Below, one piece after another: positions 10,915-22,602 of a stretch of DNA of 64,000 nt. The DNA lies in assembly GCA_964017045.1 (NCBI GenBank), contig OZ024811.1, forward strand, positions 8,767,674 to 8,831,673. Reading direction: 5' to 3'. The stretch comes from Omphiscola glabra. Its lineage: Eukaryota; Mollusca; Gastropoda; Lymnaeidae. The position numbers were made by a program, and so were the translations under genes. The notes beneath the pieces are model-generated. The model was not told the origin of the DNA. It saw nothing but the letters and a program-made list of their open reading frames with translations, and ran no database searches. How positions within the stretch are numbered: the first letter of the stretch is position 1; every line of letters starts with the position of its first letter.

Positions 10915-13337
10915 TAAACATAGATCACAAGTTTCGACATATGAATCACAAGTCTCTAAATATGAATCACAAGTCTCTAAATGTGGATCACTAGTCTCTA
11001 AATGCGGATCACTTGTCGCTATATGTGGATCACTAGTCTCTAAATGTGGATCACTAGTCTCTAAATGTGGATCACTAGTCTCTTAATGTGGATCACTTGT
11101 CTCTAAATGTGGATCACTTGTCGCTATATGTGGATCACGAGTCTCTAAATGTGGATGACTAGTCTCTAAATGTGGATCACTAGTCTCTAAATGTGGATCC
11201 CTAATCTCTAAATGTGGATCACTTGTCGCTAAATGTGGATCATTAGTATCTTAATGTGGATCACTAGTCTTTAAATGTGGATCACTTGTAGCTTTATGTG
11301 GATAACTAGTCTCTTAATATGGATCACTAGTCTCTTAATGTGGATCACTAGTCTCTAAATATGGATCACTAGTCTCTAAATGTGGATCACTAGTCTCTTA
11401 ATGTGGATCACTTGTCTCTAAATGTGGATCACTTGTCGCTATATGTGGATCACGAGTCTCTAAATGTGGATGACTAGTCTCTAAATGTGGATCACTAGTC
11501 TCTAAATGTGGATCCCTAATCTCTAAATGTGGATCACTAGTCTCTAAATGTGGATCACTTGTCGCTTTATTTGGATTACTAGTCTCTTAATGTGGATCAC
11601 TAGTCTCTTTATGTGGATCACTAGTCTCTTAATGTGGATCACTAATCTCTTAATGTGGATCACTAGTCTCTAAATATGGATCACTAGTCTCTAAATGTGG
11701 ATCACTAGTCTCTAAATGTGAATCACTTGTCGCTATATGTGGAACACCAGTCTCTAAATGTATATCACTAGTCTATTAATGTGGATCACTAGTCTCTAAA
11801 TGTGGATCACTAGTCTCTAAATGTGGATCACTTGTCGCTTTATTTGGATTACTAGTCTCTTAATGTGGATCACTAGTCTCTTAATGTGGATCACTATTCT
11901 CTAAATGTGGATCACGTCGCTTTATTTGGATCACTAGTCTCTAAATATGGATCATTAGTCTCTAAATGTGGATCACTAGTCTCTAAATGTGAATCACTTG
12001 TCGCTATATGTGGATCACCAGTCTCTAAATGTGTATCACTAGTCTATTAATGTGGATCTCTAGTCTCTAAATGTGGATCACTTGTCGCTTTATGTGGATC
12101 ACTAGTTTCTAAATGTGGATCACTAATCTCTAAATGTGGATCACTAGTCTCTTAATGTGGATCACTAGTCTCTAAATGTGGATCACTAGTCTCTTAATGT
12201 GGATCACTAGTCTCTAAATGTGGATCACTAGTCTCTAAATGTGGATCACTAGTCTCTAAATGTTGATCACTAGTCTCTAAATGTGGTTCACTAGTCTCTA
12301 AATGTGGATCACTTGTCGCTTTATGTGGATCACTTGTTTCTAAATGTGGATCACTAATCTCTAAATGTGGATCACTAGTCCCTAATGTGGATCATTAGTC
12401 TCTAAATGTGGTTTACTAGTATCTAAATGTGGATCACTTGTCGCTTTATGTGCATCACAAGTCTCTTAATGTGGATCACTAGTCTCTTTATGTGGATCAC
12501 TAGTCTCTTAATGTGGATCACTAGTCTCTAAATGTGGATCACTAGTCTCTTAATGTGGATCCCTAATCTCTTAATGTCGATCACTAGTCTCTAAATATGG
12601 ATCACTAGTCTCTAAATGTGGATCACTAGTCTCTAAATGTGGAGCACTAGTCTCTAAATGTGAATCACTTGTCGCTATATGTGGATCACGTCTCTAAATG
12701 TGTATCACTAGTCTATTAATGTGGATCACTAGTCTCTAAATATGAATCACTAGTCTCTAAATGTGGATCACTTGTCGCTTTATGTGCATCACTATTTTCT
12801 AAATGTGGATCACTAATCTCTAAATGTGGATCACTAGTCTCCTAATGTGGATTACTAGTCTCTAAATGTGGATCACTAGTCTCTAAATGTTGATCACTAG
12901 TCTCTAAATGTGGTTCACTAGTCTCTAAATGTGGATCATTTGTCGCTTTATGTGGATCACTAGTTTCTAAATGTGGATCACTAATCTCTAAATGTGGATC
13001 ACTAGTCTCTTAATGTGAATCACTAGTCTCTAAATGTGGATGTCTCTTAATGTGGATCACTAGTCTCTAAAAGTTGATCACTAGTCTCTAAATGTGGTTC
13101 ACTAGTCTCTAAATGTGGATCACATATCGCTATATTTGGATCACGGTCTCTTAATGTGGATCACTAGTCTCTAAATGTAGATCACTAGTCTCTAAATGTG
13201 GATCACTATTCTCTAAATGTGGATCACTAGTCTCTAAATGTGGATCACTAGTCTCTAAATGTGGATCACTAGTCTCTAAATGTGGATCACTGGTCTCTAA
13301 ATGTGGATCACTAGTCTCTAAATGTGGATCACTTGTC
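10915..13337. repeat. 21-bp satellite-like array, about 115 monomers
   Basis: The monomer contains TCTCTAAATGTGGATCACTA, recurring every 21 bp for 2.4 kb. Variants (TTAATG, CTTGTCGCTTTATG, CACGAG, GGATGAC) mark higher-order periodicity; for example a GGATGACTAG variant block recurs 315 bp apart (about 11154 and 11469). Frames such as the ETSDPHL repeat (13151-13360, minus) are artefacts. Confidence 0.97.
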
Positions 13338-13344
13338 GCAAAAG

Positions 13345-14360
13345 GTGAATAGCTGGTCATAACTGAGAAAACATTTGATTACTGTCACCATTTGAAATGT
13401 ATCATTTGTTCCCTCATACCGAGGAGGAGTTTAATGATGGCCATGGGAACTAACTCGATACCTCCGCAGGGATTGTCAGGTCATAGATCACAGAAAGTTA
13501 TTCTTTCTTTATCACAATGTACAACCGTAAACCGGTTATTGGCTTGAGCGACCCGGTTTTAAACCGGTTATTGGCATTTATTATATATTCTGTTCCGTCA
13601 GATGGTCGTGATATCTCATAAGATCATAAGCGTCATTAGATAGTTTATTGGTATTTAGAACCGTACAATTAGGATTACGCATTTGTCTACCAGCATTTAA
13701 CCTATATTTATCAGACTACACGCCTGCAACGAAAAGGCGAACTTTGATTTCAATGTCACCGACAGTCATCTATGGTGGGAGATGACCTCCTGCAAAATAA
13801 TAATAATAGTAATAATAATCAGCTAACGCAGAGAGTATTAGCCCATAGCTTTTCCAAAGCGATGTTCTGTGGACCGGCACAGGAACGATACCGGCCCGGG
13901 AGCTTTACGGAAGCTTCATAACACGAGACAAAAAAAAGTAAATAAAAGTTTTAGTTAAACTAAAAAGCTTATAAGATAGCATTCATCATTGGCTGATAGT
14001 GAAATACAAAGATACAAATAATTAATCTGGCACAGGTTTCTGGTGCAATGGTCCGCCAACTTAAAAATTGAGAAACACTTTATAATTAATGAGTTAACTG
14101 TATTCATTCTGTTATATGTTTATTGTTTATAAATTTAATTTAAAATGCTAAAAAATGAACAACGCATACAAATTGTGTAAGAAATGTATAAGTACATGAA
14201 TAGCTTAAAATTAAAAATTATTTTTTTATAAACACAATTATAAATACAGAAACTCAAACAGATATAATTAATTTTCGTTTATTTATAATTTTTTAATTTT
14301 TTAAATTTTTAATTGTGTTGACTTTTAGTGGAAATTATGTTAACTTTAGTTATACTCAGT
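13345..14360. other. Unassigned intergenic DNA
   Basis: A short direct repeat (AAACCGGTTATTGGC at about 13532 and 13560) and a TAA/TAG microsatellite at 13798-13820 are present. No coding evidence. Confidence 0.3.
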
Positions 14361-14486
14361 CACACGATCAAATTTTCGTAAATTTTTTTTAACATTTGCG
14401 TTAAATTTATTTTTGAACGCACTATTTAGTTTAAAAAGAAATTTGGCAAAAATTTGAAGAAAATTTGACGAAAATTTGATCACGTG
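14361..14486. mobile_element. Small palindromic MITE-like hairpin
   Basis: The left arm CACACGATCAAATTTTCGT pairs with the right arm ending ACGAAAATTTGATCACGTG. The two arms are near-perfect inverted copies around about 80 bp of AT-rich DNA, so the 126-bp block could fold into one hairpin. Confidence 0.55.
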
Positions 14487-15360
14487 AACATAAATACAAA
14501 TGTTAAATGTAATCATGTTAACTTTTAGTTGTAATTAAGTTAACATTTAGTTGAAATAATATTAAATTGTTATTAAAAGGAAACTATGTTAACTTTTAAG
14601 TTGTAATTATGTTTAATGATTTTTGTAGCTTTTTTACCTTTAAGTATACTGATGTTAATACTCGACTCACTCGTCAATTGCACCTTGCTTTGCTGTAGAC
14701 TATGATTTTGTAACTGAATTCATATTTCCAATACTATTCAATTTTTCTAGTTTAAAATAATGCAAAATATGTTTCAAAACCTACCTTGTGATTTGTTAGC
14801 ATACATACATATCAATTACATTACAATGATAAAAGCAGTTTGCACGATAATTCTGTAGATGGAGTCAGACGGTGTTGCGAGAAGAAATGTTTCCTTACAG
14901 TCCAGCTGTCCTGGTGCCAACACTCTCTTTGTCCGCATGCTACAGGAATGCGTGGGTGACGTACGGTGACGTACGGTCACGTGGTCAGGATGGGTGGTCA
15001 TTATGTGGGTGGCGTATGGGGTGGCACCTATTGCTGGCATGAGATATGGTACATATGTCCAATATGAATGCTGTTGTTTAGATTTGACACGTGTTCAATA
15101 AAATTATTGTTGTTAAATTCTGACCAATGTCAAAACCCAATGATGGGCAGACATGAACTGATCCCATTTTTGGTGGATATAATTTAGATATTACCTAAGT
15201 CCGGTCACAATTTTGGACACTCAAATTTGATCATGGTCCATTTCTATTTAAAGATGTTTATATCTGCCCTAAGCAAAGACCATATAACAGATGTTCAGAT
15301 ATGAACTATTTCCATTTTTTATGAATAATGTTGAGATCTGATCAAAGATCGAACATAATT
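14487..15360. other. Unassigned DNA
   Basis: Degenerate GTTAACTTTTAGTTGTAAT units occur at 14515-14610. A GC-richer patch at 14860-15040 contains a doubled GACGTACGGT and may be part of a dispersed repeat. Confidence 0.3.
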
Positions 15361-15369
15361 ATTCACATT

Positions 15370-15580
15370 CAAGTTTGACTAATGTCAAAGAATTTCAGAC
15401 ATGACCAGTTTATTTGACAAATGTTAAAGAAGTTCAGACATGACTAGTTTATTTGACAAATGTTAAAGAAGTTCAGAAATGACCAGTGTATTTGACTCAT
15501 GTCAAAGAATTTCAGATATGACCAGTGTATTTGACTCATGTCAATGAAGTTCAGACATGACCAGTGTCCATTCTGTTTGA
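15370..15580. repeat. About 56-bp degenerate repeat, 4 copies
   Basis: TTCAGACATGACCAGT and TTTGAC-ATGTCAAAGAA(G/T) alternate through this stretch, and looser units extend on both sides. Confidence 0.6.
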
Positions 15581-15935
15581 AAGATTTGTAGATCTGATCA
15601 ACGTCCCTCAACAATTATTGTTATTCAGATCTGACAAATTACCATTCAAACTGCCTGATGTTCAGTTACGACAAATATCCTTTCTGATATGAAGATGTTT
15701 AGATATGATTAATGTTCATTTTGACTACATGATGAGCAGATATGACATGTATTCACATTCCTTATTGATATTCATATATGACCAATTTTCACTTCCAAAT
15801 ATCCTTGTTCCGATTTTTTTTAATGAAAACTCTAAAACATTATTTACAAGTAGTATTTTTAGCACTAGGGGTTGTTTTCCTTTATGCTCTTTGAAAAATC
15901 GTTCTCCATTTTAAAATTGTTCCATCGTTATTTCC

Positions 15936-16092
15936 ATTGTCTGATGTTTATTACAAATAAATTACATTGTCTGATGTTTATTACAAATAAATTACATTGT
16001 CTGATGTTTATTACAAATAAATTACATTGTCTGTTGTTTATTACAAATAAATTACATTGTCTGATGTTTATTACAAATAAATTACATTGTCT
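15936..16092. repeat. 30-bp minisatellite, 5 copies
   Basis: TTGTCTGATGTTTATTACAA plus ATAAATTACA repeats every 30 bp. A degenerate relative (CATTGTCTCCTATCTTTT units) follows to about 16475. Confidence 0.9.
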
Positions 16093-16480
16093 GTTATCTT
16101 TTTATATTAAATGCTTTCTTATTTCATTGACTTTTTATTTTATTGTTTTTCTTCTTATTCCATTCTCCTATATGTGTTTTATCTTATTCAAATGTCTATT
16201 ATATTTTTTATATGTCTATTTTCTTGCTCATATGTCTATTTTCTTGTACATATGTTTATTATATTTATTACCTATCAATTTTGTTTATCCTTTATTATAT
16301 CTCATTGTCTCCTATCTTTTTATAACGTCTTTTACGTCATCCATTGTCTCTTTATCTTTTGCTAACGTCTCTCATGTCATTCCATTGTCTCCTACCATTT
16401 GCTAACCTCTCTTACGTCATTCCACTGTCTCCTATCTTTTTATAACTTCTCTTAAGTCATTCCATTGTCTCATAACTTTT

Positions 16481-17839
16481 GGGGGCATCCATTAATTATG
16501 TCAACAAAATAGCGGGGGGGGGGGGGTGTTTGATAGTTGATGACAATTATGTTTTCTTTATTAAAATTTGTATCTTCAAAATTGTCTTGTTATTACATTA
16601 TTTTTAAAAATGTATAAATGTAAATAGTCATACATTTTTTTAGGTTTTTAACAATATACGATTTATTTAATGTGTGTCTGTCTGTGCGCTGCACATGGCT
16701 GGTTAGAATGTTAGCACACTTTGTTAGTGTAAGAGAAGTCAAAAGTTGGCCTCTCTTCACCTGTAGATTCTGTTTGTCGCAAATGATTAAGTGCGATCAT
16801 GTTGCAGGTATGGAACAAGGACAAGTCAATTATCATGTGCATAAATGATATTGATAGAGTAAGAATACGATATTTTGAGAATTAGGGGAAAGTAAAGTGA
16901 GTAGCAATAATAATATCGCTGCTTGAACGGATTTGAAAAATCTGTAACATGTATTTTTGCATCACAAGTCATGCTGAAAAAGCATGTTCAATAGCACCAA
17001 GACAATAGCACCAAGACAATAGCACCAAGACAATAGCACCGATAATGCCCTGAAGAGCATAAGAAATTAGCACCTACTCCTCAACAAATAAAAGGATTCG
17101 ACCAATGCGAGTAGCTGCAAGGAGATAGAGACAGAGCATATGGCAATTATTGCTTACACCGACAATGCTTCTACTTCTATTTTAAGTGCTGAATGATTAG
17201 ATGAGGATGATGTTGACTTGTCTGGTCTATCAGTTCCGCAAGAAAATGATTATTCAGATAGTATAGACTATGCCCATCAACTTGGTCGGATGTTAAGTTG
17301 TTTATTACTGGTGGCGCCACAGTACATAGCAATTTAAATAAAACCTGCAAATTCAGGGGGGGATGCCCCCCCTTACCCTACCCAAATGATGTCCCTGCTG
17401 CCCAATGTTTCGATAGAACAACACCTGGCTACTGCATGGAAAGATGATAGCAGCTAGAAACTATACTATAAATTTTGTCAGCTTTACTTACAATAATCAT
17501 ATTTATACCACGAACAATAATATTTAGTCTTTAACAACTTTTAATTGATTCTGCATTATAAAATTTAAGTGTAAAAACTTTTTAACATGTTGATTAACAA
17601 GCTAAAGATGTAATAAAATGTTTTTCTTAAAATTGTGTGTCATTAAAATAGATCAGCCCAAAGTAAAATGTATTTATAAATGTATTTATATTATAATTTA
17701 TTTTTAAGGGAGTGGGGGTAGAAAATTTTGACATAATTAAAATGGGGGGGGGGGGGGGCATTGAAAGTTTGACAGTTGTTGACATTGTGGGGGTAAAAAA
17801 AAATGTGTACAAATTGTGGACGTAATTAAAGGACGACCC
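16481..17839. mobile_element. MITE-like element with TIRs related to the Harbinger-like family
   Basis: The left end GGGGGCATCCATTAATTATG pairs imperfectly with the right end, which in reverse complement reads GGGTCGTCCTTTAATTACG. Each end is followed inward by a long G or C tract. The ends resemble those of the 25.3-28.5 kb elements (GGGGCCATCCATAAATGAC). The flanks are T-runs, so the target duplication cannot be resolved. No transposase is seen; a GCACCAAGACAATA repeat lies at 16990-17040. Confidence 0.5.
16988..17042. repeat. 14-bp tandem repeat, about 4 copies
   Basis: CAATAGCACCAAGA is repeated directly. Confidence 0.85.
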
Positions 17840-18374
17840 TTTTGGTGATGTTTCTTGCGTCATTCCGTTGTCTGCTATGTTATAAGTTATACTATTTTTG
17901 AAATCTTATTTTATTGTCTGTTTTATGAACTCGTCTGTTGGCATATCCCATCTTTTAATATCTTATTCTATGGTCTGCTATCGTATTTCTTCATCCGAAA
18001 TCCAAAGTGACTGTCTGTCATCTCCTTCCTAAAGTTATATAACCATTTGCTTGCAATGATTGATTCTCAATATATTTGTCAGTTAAAATGGCATGCCAAG
18101 GACGTCATTGACGAAATACTTTAGCCACCAAGACTTTTTCTTCATTTCTTGGGTTTAGCGGCGTTAATGTTCGAAAAGATGACAAAGCAGAGAAGCAGAC
18201 ACTGGGGTATCGACAGATTTGTACGGCTCAGAAATTAAGTGCGTGCCGCGCTCCCCTTGTTGTGGAATAACTTCAGTGGATTAGCCATCTCTCCCCCAGA
18301 GCTGTTATACTCACGACCGTCTTAAGTTTTATTATTAGAACGTGCTGACGTCGTAGGCACAATTTCAGTTTTAT

Positions 18375-18660
18375 TATATAAGGGCTAGTCTAGTATTAAT
18401 TTCAATATGGTATAACTAGTGTAACATTAATTTAAAACATGGTTTAATTAGTGTAGCATTAATAACAACATCTTGATATAACTAGCGTAACAGTCATTAC
18501 ACGATGACATTCTAGGTTAACATTAATTACAAGATGGTACCATTGGAGAGAAATTAATTTCAAGTTAAATGACTAGTGTAACATTTATTGCAAGATGGCA
18601 TACCTTGTGTAAGTAAATAAATATTGCATAATTTACAAGATGGTAGGATTAGAATTGCAT
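18375..18660. repeat. Degenerate 33-36 bp repeat next to the hAT element
   Basis: Units such as TAACTAGTGTAACATTAATT followed by ACAAGATGGTAT recur about eight times with heavy divergence. Confidence 0.6.
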
Positions 18661-19690
18661 TAATAACCATCAGTTATAACTGTTGAAATCAAATTATGAA
18701 ACACCATATAGCAGAGGTTCTCAAACTTGTTCGAGTTACAGCGCCCTTGTTGTATTTAGGTCATTGTTTTCCAAAGTGAAGCCAACACCCTATGGGGGGG
18801 GGGGGGGGCAATTTGATTGTTAAGGGTGGGGGCAATTCGAAAATGAGCTGTTTAAAATTTGAAAACCAACAGCCTACTATAATTTAACTTGTATTTTGAA
18901 AGGAGAATCATTCGAGTCTAAATTTAAAATAATTGTTCGTTAAAAGTGTTATAAACATCTGTTGATATTAATTAAAAATAGTCAATAGTCTCAGTTGGCA
19001 AAAATTATAATTAGAACGGGTGCTAATATAATAAATTGTAGGGCTTGACTTATTTTAAAACTTCCATTTAAAGCTATTTATAGTACTTGTCTGCACTAGT
19101 ATAATGTATAGCTTGTTTGTTTTTTTTTTACATCTAAACATAGTTATTTAATAGTAATCACATTTGTCTTCTAGTAGAATGGCCTTGAAATCAATGTCAA
19201 CGTTAAACTGATACTCTGTCCTAGCTGGTGACAACAGTTCCTTTACATTCAAATGAGTTCCATTTGTTCTCCAGAAGGCCAAGAGGTGAGCAATATCTGG
19301 ATGTTTCTATACTAGAACGTCCTGATTTAAGTCCTATATAAAGCCGCCAGGTTTCCTAGAAGTTTGAGTGTTGTGCCTTTATTTTCCGATTGCTGTAAGT
19401 TGATATACTTTTTGTATTTGTATTCACATTTGTATTTGCATATAAATGTATTTATACAATTTTAGTATCAATAGCTTTGGTATCGTTTTTCTTTGCATAC
19501 TGTTAGATCAGTCTTATTGTACGTATTTTTTTAATACGAGCCATATATGAACAAAGATTTAATCTTTATAACCATAACGGTACGTTTTAGTTTTATTTTT
19601 AAAAAAAAATTTTTTGTACCTATTATTTTTATATTTTTGGTAATTTTCTTTCAGCCTCACCGTAAAATAAGTAGGGCAATTTTTAAAAAA

Positions 19691-20305
19691 ATGTCAGAAT
19701 CGGAGGAATATTTAAAATATGTATTTATACCCAACGTCCATGATGAACGGTCACGTTTTTGTCTTTTATGCCAAAGTGCGTCTCCGAAGAATCAATGAAG
19801 ATAGATCGTCTTGAGGAACATTTGAAGGCCAAAAATAGTGCTCATATTAACTCAGATTTAAATTACTTACAAACTTTAAAGAGAAACTTATGGAAAATAT
19901 AACAACCTTAAAGTCTATGTTTACTGCTCATACTGCAACTTTCAATCGTACTCTTTGGGCTAATTATGAAATTTCTTTACTCAATACTAAATCTGTGGGA
20001 AAAAAATATATAGGAGAGAATTTAATCAAACCATCAATATCAGTATTCCTTAAAACAGTTCTGGAAAGAGATGACAAAGACGTGATAGCTATGCCTCTCA
20101 TTAACCAAACTGCTAGCAGAAGAATAGATCAAATGAGAAACTACAAAGATGAAAACAAAAACACTTCTCAAAATGATGAATAAACTTTGAGAGGCAATGA
20201 GGCCGTACTGACAACTTATGTAAGATATAAAGAGATTTAGTTAAAGACTTGTTGTTCTGTAAATCATTAGCAAGCACCCATACTGACAAAGATAATATAA
20301 AATCC
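19691..20305 (+). pseudogene. hAT transposase (ZBED5-like) N-terminal part, disrupted
   Basis: The ATG at 19691 opens with SEEYLKYVFI and a CLLC pair, then, after a frameshift near 19796, DRLEEHLKAK. This is a BED-type zinc finger with its CxxC and first His; the final ligand is doubtful. It is followed by NYEISLL, PSISVFLKTVL and TASRRIDQM, and after an in-frame TAA at 20180, TLRGNEAVLTTYVRY, which in ZBED-type hAT transposases follows the first catalytic Asp (here in QNDE). A further stop and frameshift precede DLVKDLLFCKSLAS. Everything C-terminal to about 20305 is missing or displaced, so it cannot transpose. Confidence 0.7.
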
Positions 20306-20480
20306 TAATTCCGGCAACAACTAAGGAGATCTCTAAAATTTTATTTTACTATTCTCTGTTTCTTGTCATACTTCTATTTGTCTTATTCGCTGAGGAAGGC
20401 TCTAAGCCGAAATGTTCAAATCTTATTGTCCTGTCTCTTGATTCCAGTTTCAACATACCTACTTCTACTATTTTGATTTA
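20306..20480 (+). mobile_element. Penelope-like terminal repeat fragment, copy B
   Basis: TTCCGGCAACAACTAAGGAG, ATACTTCTATTTGT and GAAGGCTCTAAGCCGAAAT match the minus-strand sequence at 21515-21655 in order, in inverted orientation. The two therefore bracket about 1.3 kb like the inverted terminal repeats often seen in Penelope-like elements. Confidence 0.55.
20390..20412 (+). ncRNA. Hammerhead-ribozyme-like core, copy B
   Basis: CTGAGGA, then AGGC-TCTAA-GCC (a three-pair stem II), then GAAA. Compared with the canonical CTGATGA core there is one substitution (T to G) at an essential position, so activity is unlikely. Copy C has the intact core. Confidence 0.5.
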
Positions 20481-20734
20481 ATAACCGCGCGTGACAACAC
20501 TGATAATGTATTTTCCCTTTCTTAAAAGTAAAATTAATAAATATAGTTGATTGCTTTTTAAATTGTTAATAAAACACACACCCCTTTTAGCTTTGCATAT
20601 TAACATTGAATAAGTTTTTTGCTTATTTTTTTCCAAAAATATACTTTTATTAAATTTATAAAGAAATAAAAACTTAACCTTTAAATATAGCCTACTTTTA
20701 ATAAGAAATACCTTTTACGTCAATGATCTTTCTC

Positions 20735-21112
20735 TTTCTCTGCCCTCAAACAACGGAATTCTCTCCTATTACACATTCGCTTTATACCGAATACCCAAGC
20801 TTCAAAACTACACTCAAGACACATCTCTCCAAACTCTAATATTCCGACTCAATACCCCTCTTGCCGATAAAAGCTCGGTGCTGCGGGGTGCCGTCCATGG
20901 ATAGACAGGGGCAATAGTACTTGGGTCGGAGAGATCAATATTTTTACACAGCTGTAGTTAAATGAATAATTTTATATAACTGTTTTTAAAGTCATGTTTC
21001 TTTCTTTTTTTTCCTTTCTTTTTTGATTATTTTATGTGAAGCGCGTTGAGCCTAGCCCTAGGTTGGGGTACCGCGATATATAAACTACTTTTAAAATAAT
21101 AATAATAATAGT
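20735..21112 (+). mobile_element. LINE 3'-end fragment with (AAT)n tail
   Basis: The + strand encodes YPSFKTTLKTHLSKL, typical of the C-terminal end of several LINE reverse transcriptases. Next comes a short UTR with GAAGCGCGTTGAGCC and CGCGATATATAAA, ending in an ATA/AAT microsatellite (21096-21110). The layout is that of a 5'-truncated retrotransposon. Confidence 0.5.
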
Positions 21113-21547
21113 CCGTTTATCATTCGTCCAAATAAGAATAAGAATAAACTATATGAAGTTGCAATTGGTTCATTTTGATATCTATATCTAAAGACCCAAT
21201 TATGCGACAGATTTTAACTTTGGTATAGTCTTTAATTTTAAAATAAACAACCATAATATTTAAACATGGAAATAATTAACCCTCTTAGGTATCGAGGGTA
21301 GGAAATAGGATATTTTCATTTTTACGTGGATGACAATATCTTTAATTTGTCATTCTCTTTTTACAAATAAACATATGGGTACATTTACAAGTATACCCAT
21401 GAATATGTAAAGTTGGTATATATTGTTATGAGATTAATAACATTGCTGCAAAAAAGGCCACTTAATGCTGTTACAGACGTCAATTTCAAATATAAGAACA
21501 AATTATGTTAAACCTTGAATTAATAGACAGGACAAAATATTTGGACG

Positions 21548-21570
21548 TTTCGGCTTAGAGCCTTCATCAG
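21548..21570 (-). ncRNA. Hammerhead-ribozyme-like core, copy C (core intact)
   Basis: The minus strand has an exact CTGATGA, stem II AGGC-TCTAA-GCC, and GAAAC. It sits in the terminal repeat downstream of a Penelope-like coding end, where hammerhead motifs are known in this class. I could not identify convincing stem I and stem III partners or the UH cleavage site, so the motif is supported by core and context only. Confidence 0.6.
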
Positions 21571-21748
21571 CAACAAAATAAATAGAAGTATATCAAGTAA
21601 CAGAGCACAGTAAAAAAAACTTTGGAGGGTCTCCTATTTAGTTGCCGGAAGTAGGAACACAGGAAGTGAAAGAATAGTAGAGAATCTTAACGGACCAAAA
21701 TATTTAGGGATGCATAAAATATAAGGAATAAGAAAAAATTGAGATACA

Positions 21749-21985
21749 TTAGAAGGAGAGTATTTGATTCATATCATGTGGAGATATGGTGCCGAAAAGC
21801 TGAACAAATCTGTTTTCCAAATTAACTCTCTGTGGTATTTGTGTGCAAGAAATAAGTGCCGTAATGGATACATCCATTGCACCATTATGTTGCTCTCTGT
21901 TGAAATGTGAAGAGACTGGGGAAAGTTTACCTTGTTCAATATTCCGAAAATGATCTGTGAATCTATCTACCAATCTTCTCCCAGT
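21749..21985 (-). pseudogene. Penelope-like GIY-YIG endonuclease C-terminus
   Basis: The minus strand reads TGRRLVDRFTDHFRNIEQGK, then SPVSSHFNREQHNGAMDVSI, and ends VQLFGTISPHDMNQILSF before a stop. TGRRL-RF-H, HF-H-G and the closing FGT-HG-like motif are characteristic of the GIY-YIG nuclease fused to Penelope reverse transcriptases. The usual YIGE just upstream is destroyed by stops, and no RT is found next to it. Confidence 0.75.
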
Positions 21986-22129
21986 TTATAACTAGAATGA
22001 AATCTATGGCACACAATATAATACATCAGGGAGACTGAAGACTAAAGCCGACTAAATGGGAGCCTAACATAAAATCTATGTGCAGCAAACATAAAGTTTC
22101 TCATTAAATTAGTCATTTGACACTTTATT

Positions 22130-22602
22130 TGTGATCTTATATTGTATTTGTGATCTTATATTTTATGTGTGATCTTATATTGTATTTGTCATCGAAAATG
22201 TATTTGTGATTTCACACTATATTTTTTTATCTCAAACTGTATTTCTGATCCCTCAGTGTAGTTGTGATCTCATACTGTATTTATGATCTCACACAGTATT
22301 TGTGAATTCTCACTGTATTTTTGATCCCACACAGTATTAGTGATCTCAAACTGTATTTATGATCTCACACTGTATTTGTGATCTAACATTGTATTTGTGA
22401 TCTCACACTGTATTTGTTTTCTCACACAGTATTAGTGATCTCACACTGCATTTGTGATCTCACACTGCAATTGTTATCTAACACTGTATTTGTGTTCTAA
22501 CACGGTATTTGTGATCTAACCCTGTAATTGGGATTTAACACTGCATTTGTGATCATACACTTTATTTGTTATCATAGACTGTATTTGTGATCTCAGACTG
22601 TA
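22130..22602. repeat. 19-bp minisatellite, left half
   Basis: GTATTTGTGATCTCACACT variants repeat about 24 times. The array is interrupted by the LTR-like element and resumes at 23222. Confidence 0.85.

Larger units (their letters stand above)
21510..21990 (-). mobile_element. Penelope-like element 3' portion with terminal repeat, copy C
   Basis: On the minus strand the GIY-YIG endonuclease C-terminus (21749-21985) is followed by a non-coding tail with the shared CTTCCGGCAACTAAATAGGA and ATACTTCTATTTAT landmarks, then a hammerhead-like core at 21548-21570. Coding end plus ribozyme-bearing terminal repeat is the known organisation of Penelope-like retroelements. Confidence 0.7.

Noticed and set aside
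10915..13337. CRISPR-like array
   Set aside because: Monomers are contiguous with no unique spacers, no cas genes are present, and the genome is eukaryotic.
14816..15040. 74-aa minus-strand open frame
   Set aside because: No domain or splice context; the local GC rise and doubled GACGTACGGT suggest a repeat fragment.
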